Source: Snuella lapsa
Lineage (GTDB): Bacteria > Bacteroidota > Bacteroidia > Flavobacteriales > Flavobacteriaceae
DNA length: 64,000 nucleotides
Direction: 5' to 3'
Assembly: GCF_039539345.1 (NCBI RefSeq)
Contig: NZ_BAABCY010000086.1
Coordinates: 1-64,000, forward strand
Below, one piece after another: positions 34,916 to 43,632 of the stretch. The position numbers and the translations under genes are program-made. The notes beneath the pieces were generated by a model. That model was not told the DNA's origin and did no database searches. It saw only the letters and a list, made by a program, of their open reading frames with translations. Position 1 is the stretch's first letter. Every line of letters starts with the position of its first letter.

Positions 34916-35000
34916 CTAAGTTATAAGCGTTAACTGCCTGAGCTGTAAACAACACTCCTCCGAATATCGCGATTGCGATTAAATACTTTTTGGTTTTCAT
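34854..35000 (-). CDS. Small secreted peptide (48 aa)
   Basis: A clear signal peptide (MKTKKYLIAIAIFGGVLFTA, then QAVNA, cleavage near residue 25) leaves a mature peptide of roughly 23 residues ending KTKVKIPGQER. It has a well-placed -7 element (TACATTTG on the minus strand, 35031-35038) and a perfect palindrome further upstream. It overlaps the following four-TM gene by 62 bases in another frame, so the two are probably one transcript. Too short for a family call; the good signal peptide and promoter argue that it is real. Confidence 0.6.
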   Translation of the reverse strand: MKTKKYLIAIAIFGGVLFTAQAVNAYNLDGATTVKIDKTKVKIPGQER

Positions 35001-35030
35001 TTTAATAAGGGATTTAATTAATTAATTACC

Positions 35031-35038
35031 CAAATGTA
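35031..35038 (-). promoter_or_regulatory. Bacteroidetes -7 element (TACATTTG, minus strand)
   Basis: CAAATGTA on the plus strand reads TACATTTG on the minus strand, 30 bases before the start of the 48-aa gene. Exact TAnnTTTG match. Confidence 0.5.
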
Positions 35039-35112
35039 ACTAAAGCGTATTTTGAAGTTTGCGGTTAAATGTTAAAATTATGTTAAAAACAATGATTTTT
35101 TTATTTTACGCT

Positions 35113-35125
35113 ACGGTATTACCGT
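35113..35125. promoter_or_regulatory. Palindromic operator-like site ACGGTATTACCGT
   Basis: Perfect 6+1+6 inverted repeat (ACGGTA-T-TACCGT) inside a wider flank TTTTACGCT / AAAAC. It lies about 75 bases upstream of the -7 element of the small secreted-peptide gene and 33 bases after the tsaE stop. The position suits an activator site; no T tail makes it a terminator. Confidence 0.5.
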
Positions 35126-35157
35126 AAAACTTCAATTTTCGAGGATTTTTGTGTTAT

Positions 35158-35622
35158 TTATATGTGCTCAACATGTGTTTCGGTTAAACGTTTCTTTAAA
35201 TTCAATTTCAAGGTTCGTGACTGATCCGGGTTCAATTCCAATTCAATTTTGTCATATGCTTCCAGAACAATCATTTCAATTTTTTCCGGCCATTCTATAA
35301 TCGACCAATCATTTGAAAACAAATAATCTTCTATTCCAAAATTATAAGCCTCTTCTAAGTCCTTTATTCTATACAAATCAAAATGGTATATCAACGTGTT
35401 ATCTGTTTCATACTCATTAACTATAGAAAAGGTAGGGCTGCTTACTTCGTCGTTACTGCCCAAAGCCTTAGCTAAGGCTTTTATAAGTGTGGTTTTACCA
35501 ACCCCCATTTCTCCATATAATAATAATGTCTTTGATGTAACACGCTTTAAGAGTGTTTTTGCGACATCGTTAACATCATCTAAGCTGTAATTAATTTCCA
35601 AATATTTCAATTTTTTATACAA
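35158..35622 (-). CDS. tsaE: tRNA threonylcarbamoyladenosine biosynthesis ATPase TsaE
   Basis: 154 residues, the usual small P-loop ATPase that works with TsaD and TsaB in t6A37 formation. Walker A is GEMGVGKTTL (37-46), the switch-like region SSPTFSIVNEYE follows, and the Walker B-type YHFDLYRIKDLEEA and IIEWPEKIE motifs are present. It is 71 bases downstream of porX on the same strand. Its partner tsaD is 28 kb away at 6688. Confidence 0.93.
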   Translation of the reverse strand: MYKKLKYLEINYSLDDVNDVAKTLLKRVTSKTLLLYGEMGVGKTTLIKALAKALGSNDEVSSPTFSIVNEYETDNTLIYHFDLYRIKDLEEAYNFGIEDYLFSNDWSIIEWPEKIEMIVLEAYDKIELELNPDQSRTLKLNLKKRLTETHVEHI

Positions 35623-35693
35623 TAATACTAATAAAATCTGATAAAAACCAATAAATCATGCATTTCGTCGGTGTTTTTAGTCATTACATGGAG

Positions 35694-37247
35694 TTATTTA
35701 GGGTTGAATATCACAATTGGGATAATCATTTCTTCTAAAGAAACACCACCGTGTTGATAGGTGTTTCTGTAATAGCTCACGTAATGATTATAATTATTGG
35801 GGTAGGCAAAAAACAGATCGCCCTTTGCAAAAATATAAGAACTGCTCATATTAATGGCAGGTAAGTGTATACTTTTTGGGTCTTTCGCAACTAATACGTC
35901 TTTATTGTCGTAGGTTAAACTTTTGCCTGTTTTGTATCGTAGGTTTAAACTGGTATCTCTATCGCCGATAACTTTTGAGGGGTTTTTTACATTAATAGTA
36001 CCATGATCGGTAGTTAAAATGAGTTTAAATCCCATTTGTTGTGCTAGTTGGATCATTTCCAGGAGGGGGGAGTTTTTAAACCAGCTTAGCGTTAAAGATC
36101 TATAGGCTTTGTCGTTTGAAGCCAATTCTTTAACGACTTCCATTTCGGTTTTGGCATGCGAAAGCATGTCAACAAAGTTATAAACTACAACGGTTAAATC
36201 GTTTTTTTTCAGGGATTTAAAATTGTCTACCAGCTTTTTTCCTGTTTTTAGGTTGGTGATTTTGTGGTACTCGTAGTTTAGGTCGTTAAGTCCCAAGCGT
36301 TTCATTTGGCTTGCAAGAAACTTGTCTTCGTAAAGGTTTTTGCCGCCTTCGTCGGTATCGTTTTTCCAATATTCTGGAAAGAGTTTTTCCATATCACTAG
36401 GCATCAAACCCGAAAACATTGCGTTGCGGGCATATTGTGTGGCTGTTGGCAGGATGCTAAAAAACGCTTCTTCTTTTTCTTTTTTATAGTAATTGCTAAT
36501 TATAGGCTCAAAAGCTTTCCATTGGTCGTAACGTAAATTGTCGATTACTACCAATAAGGTAGGTTGCTCCTTGCTTAACTCGGGGGCTATCCTTTCCTTA
36601 AACAGGGTGTGCGACATTATTGGAGCTTCTGTTTGTGGTTCGAACCATTTTGAATAGTTTTTTTCAATAAACTTTCCAAATTGGGTATTGGCTTCCGTTT
36701 TTTGGGATTCCAATATTTCAAACATCCCGGCGTCTTCAATTGCTTCCAATTGAATTTCCCAGTAAATAAGTTTAAGGTATAGGCTAGTCCATTCTTCGTA
36801 ACTGTTAACCATAGCTAATTCCATAGCAATTTTCCTAAACTCTTGTTGGTAGTTAGAAGTCGTCTTTTCGGATACAAGACGCGAAAGGTCCAGGTTCTTT
36901 TTTAAACTCAGCAATATTTGGTTGGGATTAACAGGCTTAATAAGGTAGTCGGCTATTTTATTTCCAATGGCCTCTTCCATAATATACTCTTCCTCACTTT
37001 TGGTTATCATGACCACGGGAAGTGTGTCTTGTTTTTCCTTGATTTCGTTTAAGGTTTCAAGTCCCGTAAGTCCGGGCATGTTTTCATCCAAAAATACAAT
37101 GTCAAAGTTTTTTTCGTCCAACATTTCTATAGCTTCCGTGCCACTTGTACAGGTCGTTACATCGTAATGTTTTTGCTCAAGAAATAAAATATGGGGCTTT
37201 AATAGATCTATTTCGTCATCAACCCAAAGTATTTGTATGGTATTCAT
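35694..37247 (-). CDS. porX: PorX: response regulator with PglZ domain, T9SS regulator
   Basis: 517 residues. An N-terminal receiver domain (1-125) has the acidic pair DDE (10-12), phospho-acceptor Asp54 in VFLDENMPG and Lys104 in YLIKPVNP. The C-terminal half is an alkaline-phosphatase-fold PglZ domain with VVIDNLRYDQWKAFEPI, NAMFSGLMPSD and a metal-site LILTTDHGTINVKNPSKVIGD. PorX pairs with the kinase PorY and controls the type IX secretion system in Bacteroidetes, acting with a sigma factor. The gene stands alone with a terminal tsaE. The PglZ domain here belongs to PorX and is not a BREX defence gene. Confidence 0.93.
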   Translation of the reverse strand: MNTIQILWVDDEIDLLKPHILFLEQKHYDVTTCTSGTEAIEMLDEKNFDIVFLDENMPGLTGLETLNEIKEKQDTLPVVMITKSEEEYIMEEAIGNKIADYLIKPVNPNQILLSLKKNLDLSRLVSEKTTSNYQQEFRKIAMELAMVNSYEEWTSLYLKLIYWEIQLEAIEDAGMFEILESQKTEANTQFGKFIEKNYSKWFEPQTEAPIMSHTLFKERIAPELSKEQPTLLVVIDNLRYDQWKAFEPIISNYYKKEKEEAFFSILPTATQYARNAMFSGLMPSDMEKLFPEYWKNDTDEGGKNLYEDKFLASQMKRLGLNDLNYEYHKITNLKTGKKLVDNFKSLKKNDLTVVVYNFVDMLSHAKTEMEVVKELASNDKAYRSLTLSWFKNSPLLEMIQLAQQMGFKLILTTDHGTINVKNPSKVIGDRDTSLNLRYKTGKSLTYDNKDVLVAKDPKSIHLPAINMSSSYIFAKGDLFFAYPNNYNHYVSYYRNTYQHGGVSLEEMIIPIVIFNPK

Positions 37248-37260
37248 ATAAGTTTTATAA

Positions 37261-37292
37261 AATTGTTACTCGATAATCGAGATTTAAATGCC
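37261..37292 (-). repeat. Dispersed ~30-bp repeat, copy 3
   Basis: Minus strand: GGCATTTAAATC, then TCGATTATCGAGT, then AACAATT. Here the centre CTCGATAATCGAG is a perfect palindrome. It lies 14 bases upstream of the porX start codon, so it falls in the porX promoter/leader. Confidence 0.5.
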
Positions 37293-37374
37293 TTACAGGC
37301 ATAAGGTGTTTGTTGTTTTATTCATCAGGCGTTATAAATTGCTTCTCAAATTTTTAAGCATAGCAATAACATTA

Positions 37375-37382
37375 TATATTTG
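37375..37382 (+). promoter_or_regulatory. Bacteroidetes -7 element (TATATTTG)
   Basis: Exact TAnnTTTG match 26 bases before the TTG start of the HD-domain gene. Confidence 0.45.
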
Positions 37383-37408
37383 TCTTACTAAACCTTAAAT
37401 TTTAAAGT

Positions 37409-38629
37409 TTGAACAAACTTAAAATATTAAACGATCCAATTTACGGATTTATTACGATTCCTAATTCGTTGGTTTTTGATTTAATTCAGCATAAATATTT
37501 TCAACGCTTGCGACGTATTACCCAAATGGGAATGTCTTATTTGGTGTATCCAGGAGCACATCACACACGTTTTCATCACGCTATTGGTTGTGTGCATTTA
37601 ATGCAGCAAGCTGTTAATGTGCTTCGTTTTAAGGGGGTTACGATATCTGAAGAAGAAGAGGACGCTCTCTATATCGCCATTTTATTGCATGATATTGGTC
37701 ATGGTCCATTTTCGCATGCTATGGAGCACAGTATCGTTAACAATGTATCCCACGAACAAATTTCGCTCTTATTTATGGAGCAATTAAACGAAGAGTTTAA
37801 CGGAAGTTTAACATTAGCCATTCAAATTTTTAAGCGGGAATACCATAGAAAGTTTATGTGTGAGCTTATTTCTGGTCAGTTGGATATGGATCGAGCAGAT
37901 TATTTAAAACGTGATAGCTTTTACACTGGCGTGGCAGAGGGCAATATAAACAGTGAGCGTCTTATAACAATGCTTAATGTGGTTAACGATGAACTGGTAG
38001 TTGAGGAGAAAGGGATATACAGTGTCGAAAAATTCATTATAGCCAGACGTTTAATGTATTGGCAAGTTTATTTGCACAAAACCGGTTTGGTCGCAGAGCA
38101 GCTGTTAATACGAGTTTTAAAGCGGGCAAAGGAGTTACATGGACAGGGGTGTAAATTGCAGGGGAGTGGCGCACTTCAGTATTTTTTAGAAAATGAAATT
38201 TCCATTCACAATTTCACTAATGCTACATTGGATGTTTTTTCTAGTTTAGACGATTACGATATTATTTCGGCCATGAAAGAATGGCAGTATAACGATGATT
38301 TTGTATTAAGTAATTTAAGTAAGATGATAGTAAACAGAAACTTACTTAAAATAAAAATGAAAAATAAAAAAATAAAGACCAAACGCTTGGAAAAGCATGT
38401 AGAAGCAATAAGAGAGGCGCATGGTATATCCAATGAGGAAGCATCCTATTTTGTTTTTACAGGCAGTATTTTTAATCAGGCATACCATGAAAAGCACCAA
38501 AATATAAACATATTGCATAAGTCTGGAAAAATAGAAGATATTGTAAAGGCATCCGATCAACTTAATTTAAAAGCCCTGTCAAAACCAGTTACTAAATATT
38601 ATATATGCTACCCTAAGGGCGAACTTTAG
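37409..38629 (+). CDS. HD-domain phosphohydrolase, dNTPase-like
   Basis: 406 residues from TTG (no suitable ATG). The N terminus NKLKILNDPIYGFITIPNS and RFHHAIGCVHLM with the HD pair in ILLHDIGHGPFSHAMEHS (near residue 94) define the YdhJ/SamHD-like HD hydrolases, which cleave nucleoside triphosphates. LDMDRADYLKRDSFYTGV gives the next metal/substrate segment. It precedes lpxD by 52 bases and this synteny (HD, lpxD, lpxC-fabZ, lpxA, efp) is widespread in Flavobacteriia, but the biological link with lipid A is unknown. Confidence 0.85.
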   Translation: MNKLKILNDPIYGFITIPNSLVFDLIQHKYFQRLRRITQMGMSYLVYPGAHHTRFHHAIGCVHLMQQAVNVLRFKGVTISEEEEDALYIAILLHDIGHGPFSHAMEHSIVNNVSHEQISLLFMEQLNEEFNGSLTLAIQIFKREYHRKFMCELISGQLDMDRADYLKRDSFYTGVAEGNINSERLITMLNVVNDELVVEEKGIYSVEKFIIARRLMYWQVYLHKTGLVAEQLLIRVLKRAKELHGQGCKLQGSGALQYFLENEISIHNFTNATLDVFSSLDDYDIISAMKEWQYNDDFVLSNLSKMIVNRNLLKIKMKNKKIKTKRLEKHVEAIREAHGISNEEASYFVFTGSIFNQAYHEKHQNINILHKSGKIEDIVKASDQLNLKALSKPVTKYYICYPKGEL

Positions 38630-38640
38630 TGTATTTTTCC

Positions 38641-38648
38641 TATTTTTG
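38641..38648 (+). promoter_or_regulatory. Bacteroidetes -7 element (TATTTTTG) before lpxD
   Basis: Exact TAnnTTTG match in the 52-base gap, 33 bases before the GTG start of lpxD. It would start an lpxD-lpxC-lpxA-efp unit. Confidence 0.5.
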
Positions 38649-38681
38649 CCGAAAATAAACTAACAACAACAAACATTTAGT

Positions 38682-39710
38682 GTGAAATTTACAGCACAGC
38701 AAATAGCGGGGATTTTGGAAGGTGATGTAGTAGGGAACCCAAATGCCGAAGTATCAAAGTTATCTAAAATAGAGGAAGGGTTTAAGGGGTCTTTAACGTT
38801 TTTGGCAAACCCCAAATACACCCCTTTTATTTATACTACAAAAGCTTCCATTACTATTGTTAACAAAACATTCGAACCCGAGAATGATTTGGAAACGACC
38901 CTAATTAAGGTAAATGATGCTTACTTGGCCTTTACCAAAATTTTGGAATATTACAATTCCGTTAAGCTTAATAAAGTAGGTATAGAACAGCCTTCGTTTC
39001 TTTCGGAATCCTCAAAGCATGGTGATAACTTGTATTTAGGGGCATTTTCGTATGTAGGTGAAAATGTGGTTTTGGGAGATAACGTAAAAATATTTCCGAG
39101 TGCCTATATTGGCGATAATGTAGTAATAGGAGATAATACCATTGTGTTTTCTGGGGCAAAAATATATTCCGAAACCCTAATAGGTAATAATTGTGTCATA
39201 AATTCAGGAGCTATTATCGGAGCCGATGGATTTGGATATGCACCAAATGGTGATGGGGGCTATAAAAAAGTGCCGCAAACAGGAAATGTTATTATAGAAG
39301 ACCATGTTGACATAGGCGCCGCTACAACTATCGATAGAGCCACTATGGGATCCACAATTATACGTGAGGGAGCTAAATTGGATAACCAGATTCAGATTGC
39401 CCATAATGTGGAAATAGGAAAAAACACGGTTATTGCAGCGCAAACAGGTATAGCGGGGTCTACTAAAATAGGCATGGATTGCCAGATAGGAGGTCAGGTA
39501 GGAATCGTGGGGCATTTAACTATAGGTAACAATGTAAAAATACAAGCACAATCGGGGATAGGACGTAATGTGAAAGATGACGAAGTGCTTCAAGGGTCGC
39601 CAGCTCTATCGTATGGCGACTACAATAAGTCGTATGTACACTTTAAGAATTTACCTAGAATTGTAAAAGATATTAATGATTTAGAAAAAAAAGTTAATGG
39701 GAATAGTTAA
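38682..39710 (+). CDS. lpxD: UDP-3-O-acylglucosamine N-acyltransferase LpxD
   Basis: 342 residues, GTG start. LpxD adds the second acyl chain to UDP-3-O-acyl-glucosamine in lipid A synthesis. An N-terminal uridine-binding domain (1-100) is followed by a left-handed beta helix of hexapeptide repeats; the conserved GADGFGYA loop, the DIGAATTIDRATMG segment and the catalytic His in DNQIQIAHNVEIG are present. Its last 14 bases overlap lpxC-fabZ, so translation is coupled. A second LpxD-like gene (42620-43558) lacks the GADGFGF loop, making this one the likely canonical enzyme. Confidence 0.93.
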   Translation: MKFTAQQIAGILEGDVVGNPNAEVSKLSKIEEGFKGSLTFLANPKYTPFIYTTKASITIVNKTFEPENDLETTLIKVNDAYLAFTKILEYYNSVKLNKVGIEQPSFLSESSKHGDNLYLGAFSYVGENVVLGDNVKIFPSAYIGDNVVIGDNTIVFSGAKIYSETLIGNNCVINSGAIIGADGFGYAPNGDGGYKKVPQTGNVIIEDHVDIGAATTIDRATMGSTIIREGAKLDNQIQIAHNVEIGKNTVIAAQTGIAGSTKIGMDCQIGGQVGIVGHLTIGNNVKIQAQSGIGRNVKDDEVLQGSPALSYGDYNKSYVHFKNLPRIVKDINDLEKKVNGNS

Positions 39711-41103
39711 TACAGAAATAAAACAAAAGACCATAAAAGAAGCAGTTTCTTTAACAGGTGTTGGTTTACACACTGGTAAAGATGTAACTTTAACTTTTAA
39801 GCCAGCTCCAGCCAATGCAGGTTTGGCCTTTAAACGTGTAGATTTAGAAGGAACACCATTAATCGAAGCTGATGCAAATTATGTAACCAATACCCAAAGA
39901 GGTACTTGCCTGGAAAAGAACGGTGTGACCATACAAACTTCAGAGCATGTGCTAGCTGCCTTAGTTGGTTTGGATATTGATAATGTTATTATAGAATTAA
40001 ACGAATCGGAGCCACCCATTATGGATGGTTCATCAAAGTTTTTCGTAGAAGCGTTGGAAGAGGCTGAAATCGTAGAGCTTGAAGCAGTGCGCGAAGAATA
40101 TGTTGTAACCGATGTTGTTTCTTATACCGATGAAGAATCTGGTAGTGAAATATTGGTGATGCCTGCAAAGGAATACCAAGTAACGACCATGGTCGATTTT
40201 GGTACAAAGGTATTAGGCACCCAAAATGCAACATTAAATCAAATTTCCGATTTCAAAAAAGATATTTCCAACTCACGTACCTTTAGCTTTCTGCATGAAA
40301 TTGAAATGCTTCTCGAAAACGGGTTGATTAAGGGAGGTGATTTAAATAATGCTATTGTTTATGTAGACAAACCATTGTCTACAGAAACCATGGAAAAATT
40401 AAAAGTAGCCTTTAAAAAGGACGCAATAGCTGTTAAACCTAATGGTATTTTGGATAACTTAACATTGCATTACCCTAATGAAGCTGCGAGGCACAAACTG
40501 TTGGATGTGCTAGGTGATTTAGCACTTATAGGCACACGTATACGAGGTAAGGTTATTGCAAACAAGCCTGGGCATTTTGTGAATACCCAGTTTGCTAAAA
40601 AGCTTTCGAAAATAATTAAGAACGAAAGACGTAATAATGTGCCAAACATAGATTTGAATCAGCCTCCACTTATGGATGTTAATCAAATCATGGCCATGTT
40701 ACCACACCGTCAGCCATTTTTACTTATCGATAAGATTTTTGAATTATCAGACTCGCATGTTGTGGGAATGAAGAACGTAACGATGAATGAGCAGTTTTTT
40801 GCAGGTCATTTCCCAGGAGCACCAGTTATGCCAGGTGTTTTGATATGTGAGGCAATGGCTCAGACCGGAGGTATTTTGGTTTTAAATACAGTTCCAGATC
40901 CCGAAAATTACTTGACATTTTTTATGAAAATGGATAATGTTAAGTTTAAACAAAAAGTAGGACCAGGAGATACGCTAATCTTTAAATGTTCGTTAATAAC
41001 ACCAATACGCAGAGGTATTTGCCATATGCAGGGATATGCTTATTCAAACGGAAAGCTGTGCGCAGAAGCCGAACTTATGGCTCAAATTTCTAAAGTAAAA
41101 TAA
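39697..41103 (+). CDS. lpxC: Bifunctional LpxC deacetylase / FabZ dehydratase
   Basis: 468 residues, a fusion typical of Bacteroidetes. The LpxC part (about 1-300) removes the acetyl group from UDP-3-O-acyl-GlcNAc: zinc ligands are in SEHVLAALVGL and ARHKLLDVLGDLAL. The FabZ part (about 318-468) dehydrates 3-hydroxyacyl-ACP: LPHRQPFLLIDKI with the catalytic His and GHFPGAPVMPGVLICEAMAQ with the Glu. Fusion ties lipid A commitment and chain elongation, which compete for 3-hydroxyacyl-ACP. It overlaps lpxD by 14 bases and precedes lpxA by 72. Confidence 0.95.
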   Translation: MGIVNTEIKQKTIKEAVSLTGVGLHTGKDVTLTFKPAPANAGLAFKRVDLEGTPLIEADANYVTNTQRGTCLEKNGVTIQTSEHVLAALVGLDIDNVIIELNESEPPIMDGSSKFFVEALEEAEIVELEAVREEYVVTDVVSYTDEESGSEILVMPAKEYQVTTMVDFGTKVLGTQNATLNQISDFKKDISNSRTFSFLHEIEMLLENGLIKGGDLNNAIVYVDKPLSTETMEKLKVAFKKDAIAVKPNGILDNLTLHYPNEAARHKLLDVLGDLALIGTRIRGKVIANKPGHFVNTQFAKKLSKIIKNERRNNVPNIDLNQPPLMDVNQIMAMLPHRQPFLLIDKIFELSDSHVVGMKNVTMNEQFFAGHFPGAPVMPGVLICEAMAQTGGILVLNTVPDPENYLTFFMKMDNVKFKQKVGPGDTLIFKCSLITPIRRGICHMQGYAYSNGKLCAEAELMAQISKVK

Positions 41104-41175
41104 TTATGCAAAAAGCAGTCTATTCTTGTAAACTGCTTGTGCATCTTTATTGTTAATACAATAATATTATATTAA

Positions 41176-41961
41176 ATGAATCAACCACTCGCTTACGTTC
41201 ATCCAGGAGCTAAAATTGCAAAAAATGTTGTTATCGAACCATTTACTACCATACATAATAATGTTGTAATTGGTGAAGGTACTTGGATAGGTAGTAACGT
41301 AACTATTATGGAAGGTGCCCGAATTGGAAAAAACTGTAACATTTTTCCGGGAGCTGTAATCTCAGCAGTGCCACAAGACCTTAAATACAATGACGAAGAC
41401 ACAATTGTTGAAATAGGGGACAATGTAACGATCCGAGAATGTGTTACAATAAACAGAGGTACGGCCGATAGAATGAAAACGGTTATAGGTAATAATTGTT
41501 TAATTATGGCATATTGCCATATCGCACACGATTGTATTGTTGGGAACAATTGCATCTTTTCAAATAACAGTACACTTGCAGGGCACATTACCATAGGAGA
41601 TTATGTGGTCTTGGCAGGAATGACAGCAGTACATCAGTTTTGTTCTATTGGTAACCACGCTTTTGTTACTGGTGGTTCCTTGGTTAGAAAAGATGTGCCG
41701 CCATTTGTTAAAGCAGCAAGAGAGCCATTGTCATATGTTGGTATTAACTCAGTAGGGTTGAGAAGACGTGGTTTTACAAGTGAAAAAATTAGGGAAATAC
41801 AGAATATTTTTAGAATTCTATATCAAAAAAATTATAACAATACCCAGGCCGGAGATATTATTGAAGCCGAGATGGAAGCAACTCCAGAACGCGATGAGAT
41901 TCTTCAGTTTATTAGAAATTCACATCGTGGTATTATGAAAGGATATTTTAAATCAAATTAA
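41176..41961 (+). CDS. lpxA: Acyl-ACP--UDP-GlcNAc O-acyltransferase LpxA
   Basis: 261 residues. LpxA adds the first 3-hydroxyacyl chain to UDP-GlcNAc. It is a left-handed beta helix of hexapeptide repeats with the catalytic His in AYCHIAHDCIVGNN, the GHITIGDYVVLAGMTAVHQF segment and the C-terminal helical bundle (RRRGFTSEKIREIQNIFRIL). Length is normal. It is 72 bases after lpxC-fabZ and 4 bases before efp, so the lpxD-lpxC/fabZ-lpxA-efp row is one operon. Confidence 0.95.
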   Translation: MNQPLAYVHPGAKIAKNVVIEPFTTIHNNVVIGEGTWIGSNVTIMEGARIGKNCNIFPGAVISAVPQDLKYNDEDTIVEIGDNVTIRECVTINRGTADRMKTVIGNNCLIMAYCHIAHDCIVGNNCIFSNNSTLAGHITIGDYVVLAGMTAVHQFCSIGNHAFVTGGSLVRKDVPPFVKAAREPLSYVGINSVGLRRRGFTSEKIREIQNIFRILYQKNYNNTQAGDIIEAEMEATPERDEILQFIRNSHRGIMKGYFKSN

Positions 41962-41965
41962 TTAT

Positions 41966-42532
41966 ATGGCAACTACAAGTGATATTAGAAACGGGTTATG
42001 CATCAAGTATAACAACGATATTTATAAAGTAATAGAGTTTTTGCATGTAAAGCCTGGTAAAGGACCAGCTTTTGTTAGAACAAAATTAAAAAGTGTAACG
42101 ACGGGAAAAGTAATTGATAATACCTTTTCGGCTGGTCATAAATTAGAGGATGTACGTGTTGAAACGCACAAGTTTCAATTTTTATATAATGATGGGGAAT
42201 ACTATCATTTTATGAATACAGAAGATTATACGCAAATTCAATTAACTGAGGCAGCACTAGATAACCCTGGATTAATGAAAGAAGGTGAAGTTGTTACCGT
42301 TATGATTAATACCGAAGACAACATGCCGCTTTCTGTAGAAATGCCTGCAAGTGTAATATTAGAAATTACAGCAACCGAACCTGGTGTTAAAGGGAATACA
42401 GCAACCAATGCAACCAAGCCTGCAACGGTAGAAACAGGAGCAACCATTAACGTGCCATTGTTTATCAATGAAGGTGATAAAATAAAGGTAGAAACAGAAA
42501 AAGGGACTTACAAAGAGCGCGTTAAAGAGTAA
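41966..42532 (+). CDS. efp: Elongation factor P
   Basis: 188 residues, three beta-barrel domains: KOW-like N domain (1-65), OB domain (66-125) and OB C domain. EF-P relieves ribosome stalling at polyproline motifs. The modifiable tip loop reads HVKPGKGPAFVRTKLKS (lysine near residue 35, the position modified in proteins with a K tip). It keeps the C-terminal GDKIKVETEKGTYKERVK signature. It lies 4 bases after lpxA and so is made together with lipid A enzymes, as is common in Bacteroidetes. Confidence 0.95.
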   Translation: MATTSDIRNGLCIKYNNDIYKVIEFLHVKPGKGPAFVRTKLKSVTTGKVIDNTFSAGHKLEDVRVETHKFQFLYNDGEYYHFMNTEDYTQIQLTEAALDNPGLMKEGEVVTVMINTEDNMPLSVEMPASVILEITATEPGVKGNTATNATKPATVETGATINVPLFINEGDKIKVETEKGTYKERVKE

Positions 42533-42619
42533 TAGGGTTATAGATAGTTGGTATTCCGTATGGGGAATATCAGGTATACTCCAAAAAAATATCCGTATAA
42601 AACCGTTTAACCTTTATCT

Positions 42620-43558
42620 ATGAAGTTCCCGAAACCTTATACCTTAAAAGAAGTAGCACAACTTATTGGTTGTAGCTTTGTTGGCCGTGAAGATTTTCCT
42701 GTTTTGGGTATGAACGAAATTCATGTCGTAGAACCCGGTGATATTGTATTTGTCGACCACCCTAAATATTATGATAAAGCTTTAACCTCGAAAGCCAGCA
42801 TTGTCTTAATAAATAAAGATGTAGCATGTCCAGAAGGAAAAGCTTTGCTTATAAGTGACGATCCTTTTCGCGATTTTAATAAGCTTGCCGAGCATTTCAA
42901 GCCATTCCAACCAGCTAATAACTTGATATCTGAGTCCGCCAGAATTGGTAAAAATACTGTTATCCAACCTAATTGTTTTATAGGTAATAACGTGGTTATT
43001 GGTGATAATTGTATTATCCACTCCAATGTCAGTATTTATGATGATACCATAATAGGAAATCATGTAACCATTCATGCTGGAGCTGTGTTGGGAGCAAATG
43101 CGTTTTATTATAAAAACAGACCAGAAGGATTTGATCGCTTAAAGTCTAGTGGCAGTATTGTTATTAAAGATTATGTAGACATTGGAGCAGCCTGTACTAT
43201 TGATAGAGGGGTAACTGCTAATACTACTATTGGCAAAGGCTCTAAATTGGATAACCAAATACAAATAGGACATGATACTGTTATTGGAGAAAAATGTTTA
43301 ATAGCTTCGCAAGTAGGTATTGCTGGTTGTGTTGTTATAGAAGACGAGGTAACCATTTGGGGACAAGTAGGTATTAGTAGTGGTGTTACAATAGGCAAAA
43401 AAGCGGTACTTCTGGCACAAGCAGGCGTTAGTAAGTCTTTAGAAGGCGGTAAGAGCTATTTTGGGACTCCTGCCGAGGATATCAGAAAAAAATATAAAGA
43501 ATTGGCTTCTATAAGACAACTGCCAGAAACATTGCAACTTTTAAAATCAATAAAATAA
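42620..43558 (+). CDS. LpxD-like acyltransferase paralogue
   Basis: 312 residues. It has the LpxD layout: N-terminal domain (MNEIHVVEPGDIVFVDHPKY) then a hexapeptide beta helix with VDIGAACTIDRGV and the His in LDNQIQIGHDTVIG. However, the loop that in the first LpxD reads GADGFGYA is GANAFYYK here, and the segment between helix coils (NRPEGFDRLKSSG) differs. UDP-GlcNAc derivatives with altered acyl or sugar groups are therefore likelier substrates than in the canonical enzyme, or the enzyme acts on a different sugar nucleotide. It lies between efp and sucD. Confidence 0.75.
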   Translation: MKFPKPYTLKEVAQLIGCSFVGREDFPVLGMNEIHVVEPGDIVFVDHPKYYDKALTSKASIVLINKDVACPEGKALLISDDPFRDFNKLAEHFKPFQPANNLISESARIGKNTVIQPNCFIGNNVVIGDNCIIHSNVSIYDDTIIGNHVTIHAGAVLGANAFYYKNRPEGFDRLKSSGSIVIKDYVDIGAACTIDRGVTANTTIGKGSKLDNQIQIGHDTVIGEKCLIASQVGIAGCVVIEDEVTIWGQVGISSGVTIGKKAVLLAQAGVSKSLEGGKSYFGTPAEDIRKKYKELASIRQLPETLQLLKSIK

Positions 43559-43594
43559 ACACAAAAAATGCTATTAAAAGTAACTTCAAAAAAG

Positions 43595-43602
43595 TACTTT
43601 TG
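43595..43602 (+). promoter_or_regulatory. Bacteroidetes -7 element (TACTTTTG) before sucD
   Basis: Exact TAnnTTTG match 30 bases before the sucD ATG. Confidence 0.45.
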
Positions 43603-43632
43603 TACAGCTTTATTTAAAATAAAAAATATACG

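Noticed and set aside
35694..37247. PglZ domain suggesting a BREX or Pgl phage-defence system
   Set aside because: The domain is fused to a receiver domain, which is the architecture of PorX, and no other BREX gene lies nearby.
41199..41594. 131-codon ORF antisense to lpxA
   Set aside because: A by-product of the hexapeptide repeats read backwards; lpxA is certain.
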